This document shows, piece after piece, positions 59,801-64,000 of a DNA stretch of 64,000 bases. The translations under genes and the position numbers were made by a program. Numbering within the stretch: position 1 is the stretch's first letter; the number at the start of each line of letters is the position of its first letter. The notes under the pieces are model-generated. The model made no database searches. It saw only the letters and a program-made list of their open reading frames with translations, and was not told where the DNA came from. The DNA comes from Rhynchopus sp. YZ270_cl-10 (taxonomy: Eukaryota > Euglenozoa > Diplonemea > Diplonemida > Diplonemidae): NCBI GenBank assembly GCA_964035575.1, contig OZ037855.1, forward strand, positions 372,001-436,000. Direction: 5' to 3'.

Positions 59801-59823
59801 CACACCCGCCTCATCGCTGCCAT
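53809..59823 (-). CDS. type I membrane protein with 23 EGF-like repeats
   Basis: The ORF is open from 59874, but the signal peptide begins at MAAMRRVCAVTLLLALSSAG (59823; a second ATG at 59814 is equally possible), giving about 2,004 residues. Residues about 29-150 resemble a ricin-type beta-trefoil (CGPGKYKYCIEAVGYD, MCLSYNGDF, LCLHVYFGI). About 150-650 is a beta-rich, propeller-like region. Then come 23 repeats of the form DEC-x-x-x-PCG-x-GQTC-x-DP...DFxCTCD...TC (about 661-1768). A Pro-rich FPPNV linker, a SEA-like segment (KEYKRIVSEKTGVPEDEFEV), a transmembrane helix (MPWWVWLLAGLGVVGCVG, about 1933-1958) and a 46-residue cytosolic tail with YGEDPYMHN complete it. It is probably a surface receptor or adhesin; ligand unknown. 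The beta-trefoil and SEA calls are from pattern only. Confidence 0.93.
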   Translation of the reverse strand: MAAMRRVCAVTLLLALSSAGVLGGDMPNALCGPGKYKYCIEAVGYDQATGETYVKDMDDGMCLSYNGDFTFTKVDCVTELASATKFIWDTPAANNLQAIYPAAMETLCLHVYFGITMKTCQNDVTFIQQQWAPHWKSSYDGCVDMKAGNTVGNQCPCRPQANKVMGAVESLTVYQNCMSGRVRGATGARTLTSMRPENFCNGQPAPLQTLADWNDPNSMFVYWQEDTQDFTTAATYVTKVTYSDTEATIVKELKLPGCVQGGNIIRGKGDKLAMLCAEYDVAWGGSVGNLKIVEVEYDLSREVRRFTVLPDEVIAANGDEEGKYPFQKGADFRYLEWVPTKNWYVAFYNAGWGIHVADEMRMYDADTETWVRGAGSGWACQNGHTQTGRMVYNADLDELAALCCSDSGGQCTDPADSKQACDAGNVFKNGMTMRTHVNSKIGPIALAPFSNVYSQAIGGWLGDIVPCGDGFAVVWVGPEEYDSYGAKSNNVGFMRVTVDGTITLKTWPTGLTPTLRARSAKLAKLGTGDCDRFLLGWGDMDTDHFYPNRYQLVELDGDGKQITTPFEVTSMTQWAEETVWTTTSTGDVVWAHTWKRNIDGSPNLVGRTAHGTQSGKGNTCTYDEGGYGYSWGSDPSSPGRRFHTNEAFFMRYKANEVQILDECLEVPAPCGVGQTCADPNTSPTSIKDFTCTCDDDMAVFATGAAATCAIDECVAAPCGMGQTCNDPDTKYGSQHDFVCTCDNDAAITNVDGPATCFSDECLSVPCGMGQTCNDPNPSPGSIKDFTCTCDDDMAVFATGTAATCAIDECTAPMVAPCGTGQTCNDPDTKYGSQHDFVCTCDNDVSLTKVDGPATCSKDECTPNPCSVGQTCNDPNPSPTSIKDFTCTCDDDMAVFATGTAATCAIDECTAPMVAPCGMGQTCNDPDTKYASQHDFVCTCDNDAAITKVDGPATCSKDECTPNPCSVGQTCNDPNPSPTSIKDFTCTCDDDMAVFATGTAATCAIDECTAPMVAPCGTGQTCSDPDTKYGSQHDFVCTCDNDASLTQVDGPATCSKDECTPNPCSAGQTCNDPNPSPGSIKDFTCTCDNDVAVFATGAQVAMCEVDECATTPCGAGQSCIDADTKIASRNDFVCTCSNDAAITQTGSAAMCTVDECLTMPCGTQKCTDTNNAANSLTDFECECANGVKNVGGPATCMSGSNDECLSDPCSGQTCVDPDTTVASTLDYLCTCVTGTGSATGMPAVCVVDECETDPCGSSQDCADPVQTDASKDDFECSCRAPAAGKMVGALATCEVDECLASPCAVGQTCLDANKAPTSVLDFTCTCDSNGVQATGGAATCEADECAAMPCGTGQTCNDPDMSYVSQHDFVCTCDNDAALTKVDGPATCFSDECRNSPCAMGQTCNDPNPAKASLKDFTCTCDSNGVQATGGAATCEVDECAATPCGTGQTCNDPDMSYMSQHDFVCTCDNDMSLTKVDGPATCFSDECRNSPCATGQTCNDPNPTRTSLKDFTCTCDSNGVQATGGAATCEVDECATAPCGTGQTCNDPDMSYMSQHDFVCTCDNDVSLTKVDGPATCFSDECRNSPCGMGQTCNDPNPTRTSLKDFTCTCDSNGVQATGGSATCAEDECTTPTIPPCGMGQTCKDPNTSYLSKHDFVCTCDNDVARTNVDGPARCFSDECRNAPCGSGQKCEDPNQGFDTLKDFTCTCANGVQAVGGAATCELDECEKKPCGADQTCVDDDTRYTARRDYMCACVQTGTKARGQPANCDLRATSEPGIDTLAPVDTAAPTFPPNVQPTDAPTFPPNVVPTLPPAVPETFPPNVPETRVPMTTEVTGRVNQTVGGGKPFDKKEYKRIVSEKTGVPEDEFEVTTTTLPDGSIGVGTTFTGDNGASAQKALEEAHKNPTQDLKDLGFTTLGGAEEETPAPEDDDSGMPWWVWLLAGLGVVGCVGALAAGARKKMGNDSVKLDDFMETQDQVYGEDPYMHNTSQAMQPAPPRMEMASI

Positions 59824-60063
59824 CGCAAGACAACCACGCGTTCGTTGCAAGGGCGAGACAGACAGAAGAGTCAAAAAAAAAAAGTAGAAATGTGTATGAT
59901 GTAAGATAATGTGTTACTGGACGTGGGATGGTGGCGTGTGGAGGTCAACTCATTGTCAATATGCGCGTGTGGTACAAGTGGGACTGTAGTTCAGTCTGGA
60001 AAGCCTGATGAGGAACGGGTCCGAACATACCAAACCGTGTTACAACGCTTGGAGTCATCGGTT
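59824..60063. promoter_or_regulatory. upstream region of EGF-like gene copy 1, truncated by the duplication
   Basis: On the minus strand an 11-T pyrimidine run lies about 50 nt before the first ATG, but no AG intervenes until GGCAG between the two candidate ATGs; use of that AG would force the start at 59814. Further out, 59972-60045 contains a tRNA A-box-like TAGTTCAGTCTGG and a CTGATGA block. At 60064 the sequence switches to unit 2. Confidence 0.4.
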
Positions 60064-63000
60064 GGAATAGGGTTGATCGACAATGTGCAGCAAAGAAAGC
60101 GGAATGGGGTGGGGGAGTGGGGGGTTTCATGTTCACATCACATTCGCGAGGGACACCCACCCAAAAAGGCATGTCCTAGCAACAAGAACCACAATGATAA
60201 GTATGCAATGAGGTGTAACGGAACCAGTGCGTAGTGCTCAACAAGACGAGCAAACAGCACCCGAGGGAGTTCCTATACAGAAGAAAAGCTTACAAGATGA
60301 ACCTAAGCCTCTCGAGTCACCTAGATAGAACATGAACAATGTACATGCACCTCCAGGTCGTTGTGACCAATGCACGACTCAAACGGTTGCAGTTACAGAA
60401 TACTAAAACAACAACAGGGCAGGGTTCCTCCCTTGGGAAGGGGGAGGACGGGGTGAGGGGGGGGGAGGGATGAGGGGAAGGACACGCATATTAAAAAGAA
60501 GCTCCATCAACGCCCCACATCGCACACCTACAGACACAGTCGTGTGAAACGCCTCTGGGACGCAGGCACGGCATTAATAAAGAAGAGATGATAGAAAGAA
60601 CCTTGGCCTCCATCAGGTACATTTCCGTGACGGAAAATATATTTTTTTCTCTCTTTGTAGATCTTGGTGAGTGGCGAATGGTTAAAGATGGAGCTCCGGG
60701 AAAAAAAAAGGGTGTCATTGGAACTGCAGAGACATCACTGTGGATGTGGACACTAGCAACAACAAAAAACAAACACAAACACAAACACAAACACACAAAC
60801 ACACAAACACACAAACACACAAACACACAAACACACAAACACACAAACACACAAACACAAACACGAGATTCTGGAAATGAACACAAAAATGCAGTTCAAT
60901 TCATACACAAACAGCGTTCAGGCCCTCCACTTCGACGGAACGCACCTACAGGAAGCAATTGCACCACACGCAGGCTGGTTACAAAGCAATCAACACAAGC
61001 TGCGTAGGTGTGGTCCTGTAGAGATGCAAACCTTTGGGGAAGAGGAAGAATGCCGTTGTTGTGCTGACGTATAAAAAGTTGAAATATAAAAAGTTGAAAG
61101 TGCAAACGACTCCCCAGATGGGATGTCTGGGCGGATGCAGGCACTGAACCAAAGAAAGAAAGGTTTATATAAGGTGACCCTAACCTGAGCCTCTCATGTT
61201 TAGTTACCAACCAAATAATCGTTCGTAAGATGAGCCTGAGCCTCGCGTGCTTATTTAGCGTCACCCAAAAGAAAAACAAAAAACAAAAACAACGAGAGAC
61301 TGGGAGTGGATGAGGTGGTCGCGTTGAAAAGGAATAGCAAAAAAAGATAACTTTTTGCTGCCTATGTTGGAAACTGAAACGCGTGGGGAGGGGGGATGTT
61401 ATTGTAACCAAAAAGTAGCACGTTGCTTTGCCCAGCAATGTATACGTTGGGAATAAAGTTAGGGCAAAGCAGAGGTTTTACTCACAATAAAAACACAACA
61501 CAATGTGGTATAAAAACAAGTCAAGAACATATGGTTAAGAAACCTTTTAACGCGATTATCGCTGCTTCTCTGCGGGCAAATTCGATCTGATGAACTGTTT
61601 GCCACGCATCCTGGCTGACTGTGTCCCCAACTAACATACAGCACCTAGCATGCTGGGGGACAAAGCAAAGGGACAACGAAGTATAAAGTAACCTTTTTGA
61701 TACCGTACAGGCCACCTCTTCGGTGTGAAGTGGCACGTAGTGGCCGTGGTCAATGAAAAAGAAAAAAAAGAGAGAGAGAGAGAGGAAGATGTCTGGATTC
61801 TGGTTGCCCACAAATCGCAATTTTAAAAAAAAGAAGGCACCTTTCCAAAAGAGGTTGTCTTGCTGAGTGACGTCGCGTGCACGGTGCGTTGCGGACAAAT
61901 CTTCTCAGTAAAAAACAAAAAGTGATTCGGGCGAATTTGTAATTCTGGTTCTATTCTCTGCACGCGAAACGGTGCGAAAACAAAGGAAAAAGGGGGGAGG
62001 GGAGGGGAGGGGAGGGGAGATTCAGGCACTCACAAAATAAGAATAAAAAAATAGGTTCATATACTTTCAAATCAAAGAAGAGAAAGTGCGAGATGTTCTA
62101 TACAGATACATCCAATAGTTCTTTAGAAAACAAAACAAAAACGTAAGATGAATGCGCGTCACGTGCACAATGCATCTAAAAGCAAATCAAAGAAAGAAAC
62201 CCTAAAAGATGGATGTCTTGCAACTATCACAGCTTTCAAGGTTTCTTTAAACCAAACATATTAAAACACAATGCACCTTCATGTCTGTGTGTCATAATGC
62301 TCAAATACTGGCCATCTCCATCCTTGGTGGTGCAGGCTGCATTGCCTGAGAGGTGTTGTGCATGTATGGGTCTTCTCCATACACCTGGTCTTGAGTCTCC
62401 ATGAAATCATCGAGCTTCACGCTGTCGTTGCCCATCTTCTTCCTTGCACCTGCTGCGAGTGCACCAACACAACCCACAACACCAAGTCCTGCCAGCAGCC
62501 ACACCCACCACGGCATCCCGCTGTCGTCGTCCTCTGGCGCAGGTGTCTCCTCCTCAGCACCCCCAAGGGTTGTGAAGCCAAGGTCCTTCAGGTCCTGTGT
62601 GGGGTTCTTGTGTGCCTCCTCAAGCGCCTTCTGCGCGCTGGCTCCGTTGTCGCCGGTGAACGTCGTCCCCACGCCGATGCTCCCGTCGGGAAGTGTTGTC
62701 GTCGTCACCTCAAACTCGTCCTCCGGCACACCTGTCTTCTCAGACACGATCCGCTTGTACTCCTTCTTGTCAAATGGCTTCCCCCCGCCCACAGTCTGGT
62801 TCACACGTCCCGTCACCTCCGTCGTCATCGGCACACGTGTCTCTGGCACATTCGGAGGGAATGTCTCTGGCACAGCCGGAGGGAGTGTCGGTACGACGTT
62901 CGGAGGGAATGTCGGTGCATCGGTCGGCTGCACATTCGGAGGGAATGTCGGTGCAGCGGTGTCCACAGGCGCCAGGGTGTCGATGCCAGGCTCACTTGTG

Positions 63001-64000
63001 GCACGCAGGTCGCAGTTTGCAGGCTGCCCCCTCGCCTTCGTTCCTGTCTGCACGCAGGCGCACATGTAGTCGCGTCTCGCCGTGTAACGCGTGTCATCGT
63101 CAACACATGTCTGGTCCGCACCACAAGGCTTCTTCTCGCACTCATCCAACTCGCACGTCGCAGCACCGCCCACTGCCTGCACGCCGTTCGCACACGTGCA
63201 TGTGAAGTCCTTCAAAGTGTCAAACCCTTGGTTCGGGTCCTCACACTTCTGGCCACTCCCACACGGAGCGTTCCTGCACTCATCTGAGAAGCACCTTGCA
63301 GGTCCGTCCACGTTCGTCCTCGCAACGTCGTTGTCGCATGTGCACACGAAGTCGTGTTTCGACAGGTAGCTCGTGTTGGGGTCCTTACACGTCTGTCCCA
63401 TTCCACACGGGGGAATCGTCGGTGTAGTGCACTCGTCTTCCGCGCAAGTCGCCGAACCTCCAGTCGCCTGCACACCGTTGCTGTCACATGTGCAGGTGAA
63501 GTCCTTCAGGCTGGTTCTTGTTGGGTTTGGGTCGTTGCAGGTCTGTCCCATCCCACAAGGAGAGTTCCTGCACTCGTCAGAGAAGCATGTGGCAGGCCCG
63601 TCCACCTTTGTGAGAGACACATCGTTGTCACATGTGCACACAAAGTCGTGCTGGGACATGTAGCTCATGTCAGGGTCATTGCAGGTCTGTCCCGTTCCGC
63701 ACGGCGCTGTGGCGCACTCATCCACTTCACAGGTGGCAGCACCTCCAGTCGCCTGCACGCCGTTGCTGTCACATGTGCAGGTGAAGTCCTTCAGGCTGGT
63801 TCTTGTTGGGTTTGGGTCGTTGCAAGTCTGCCCCGTTGCACAAGGAGAGTTCCTGCACTCATCAGAGAAGCATGTGGCAGGTCCGTCCACCTTTGTGAGA
63901 GACATATCGTTGTCACATGTGCACACAAAGTCGTGCTGGGACATGTAGCTCATGTCAGGGTCATTGCAGGTCTGTCCCGTTCCACACGGCGTTGCTGCAC
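60064..64000. repeat. 8,492-bp tandem duplication, unit 2 (partial)
   Basis: Identical to 51572-55508 as far as I compared, running off the right edge. The junction at 60063/60064 shows no shared sequence on the two left flanks (GACAGAGAAC against GTCATCGGTT). Confidence 0.97.
62301..64000 (-). CDS. EGF-like type I membrane protein, second copy (3' part only)
   Basis: Repeats 53809-55508 exactly: cytosolic tail, transmembrane helix, SEA-like segment, FPPNV linker and the last EGF-like repeats. The frame stays open through the right edge, so the start lies outside the window; the ATG at 63953 is internal to the repeat region and not a real start. It carries no difference from copy 1, so the two would encode the same C-terminal protein. 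Confidence 0.9.
   Translation of the reverse strand, partial: AATPCGTGQTCNDPDMSYMSQHDFVCTCDNDMSLTKVDGPATCFSDECRNSPCATGQTCNDPNPTRTSLKDFTCTCDSNGVQATGGAATCEVDECATAPCGTGQTCNDPDMSYMSQHDFVCTCDNDVSLTKVDGPATCFSDECRNSPCGMGQTCNDPNPTRTSLKDFTCTCDSNGVQATGGSATCAEDECTTPTIPPCGMGQTCKDPNTSYLSKHDFVCTCDNDVARTNVDGPARCFSDECRNAPCGSGQKCEDPNQGFDTLKDFTCTCANGVQAVGGAATCELDECEKKPCGADQTCVDDDTRYTARRDYMCACVQTGTKARGQPANCDLRATSEPGIDTLAPVDTAAPTFPPNVQPTDAPTFPPNVVPTLPPAVPETFPPNVPETRVPMTTEVTGRVNQTVGGGKPFDKKEYKRIVSEKTGVPEDEFEVTTTTLPDGSIGVGTTFTGDNGASAQKALEEAHKNPTQDLKDLGFTTLGGAEEETPAPEDDDSGMPWWVWLLAGLGVVGCVGALAAGARKKMGNDSVKLDDFMETQDQVYGEDPYMHNTSQAMQPAPPRMEMASI

Larger units (their letters stand above)
51572..60063. repeat. 8,492-bp tandem duplication, unit 1
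   Basis: Sequence from 51572 is found again from 60064 with a constant offset of 8,492 bp up to the window edge (3,937 bp compared). Every ORF in the overlap gives an identical protein, and the CAAACA microsatellite and homopolymers have the same length. The unit contains the whole EGF-like gene with 240 bp of its upstream DNA, and starts 72 bp upstream of the DUF4246 ATG. Confidence 0.97.

Noticed and set aside
59972-60045. Functional hammerhead ribozyme
   Set aside because: CTGATGA is present, but GAAA is replaced by GAAC and neither the open-stem I nor open-stem III arrangement pairs convincingly.
1-64000. tRNA, rRNA and spliced-leader RNA genes
   Set aside because: No cloverleaf with a good T-arm, no rRNA core sequence and no match to the diplonemid leader as I remember it was found by eye.

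Overview
ORGANISM. This is nuclear DNA from a protist. All seven well-supported host genes are long, GC-rich and mostly intron-free, and all lie on the minus strand. They are separated by AT-rich spacers full of homopolymer runs and small repeats. The three introns found are short GT-AG introns (52, 387 and 221 nt). Several genes have a pyrimidine-rich tract and a CAG 18-34 nt before the ATG, as expected of spliced-leader acceptor sites. A one-way gene array, few introns, likely trans-splicing and a LINE with RNase H and a zinc knuckle together suggest a euglenozoan, most likely a diplonemid. That assignment is inference; no rRNA, tRNA or spliced-leader gene was recognised. LAYOUT, left to right. 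1-1566: gene-poor spacer. 1567-3930: secreted glycoside hydrolase family 3 enzyme, preceded by a CT-rich minisatellite. 4120-21039: repeat territory holding two hAT-like MITEs (5083-5934, 13481-14094), a 3-kb hAT-like element carrying a LINE fragment (10435-13436), a 70-copy 9-bp satellite (19042-19671), and four small ORFs sharing a DGGGQ peptide core. 21040-22983: ABCG half-transporter. 24688-26251: methylmalonate-semialdehyde dehydrogenase (two exons). 27002-29156: a TIR element with a hAT-like MITE nested inside. 29680-30159: a TIR element with 5-bp target duplications. 31014-33037: protein disulfide isomerase (three exons). 33900-34542: another hAT-like MITE. 36060-48137: one 4,025-residue secreted multidomain protein. 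49494-51500: a DUF4246 protein with a ubiquitin-like N-terminus. 53809-59823: a 23-repeat EGF-like type I membrane protein. From 60064 to the end, sequence from 51572 onward is repeated with a constant 8,492-bp offset and no difference seen, so a second copy of the EGF-like gene runs off the edge. HOW THE GENES RELATE. No metabolic pathway is shared. Four products carry signal peptides: the GH3 enzyme, PDI, the giant protein and the EGF-like receptor. The last two are cysteine-rich clients of the kind PDI handles. The giant protein and the EGF-like protein both show near-identical internal modules, and the EGF-like gene is itself duplicated, so repeat-driven expansion of surface or secreted proteins is the main genic theme. 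The main non-genic theme is small structured repeats: hairpins sharing a CCTCTCGTG core, MITEs with diverged subterminal palindromes, and shared 85-bp modules. These are the strongest candidates for something undescribed.
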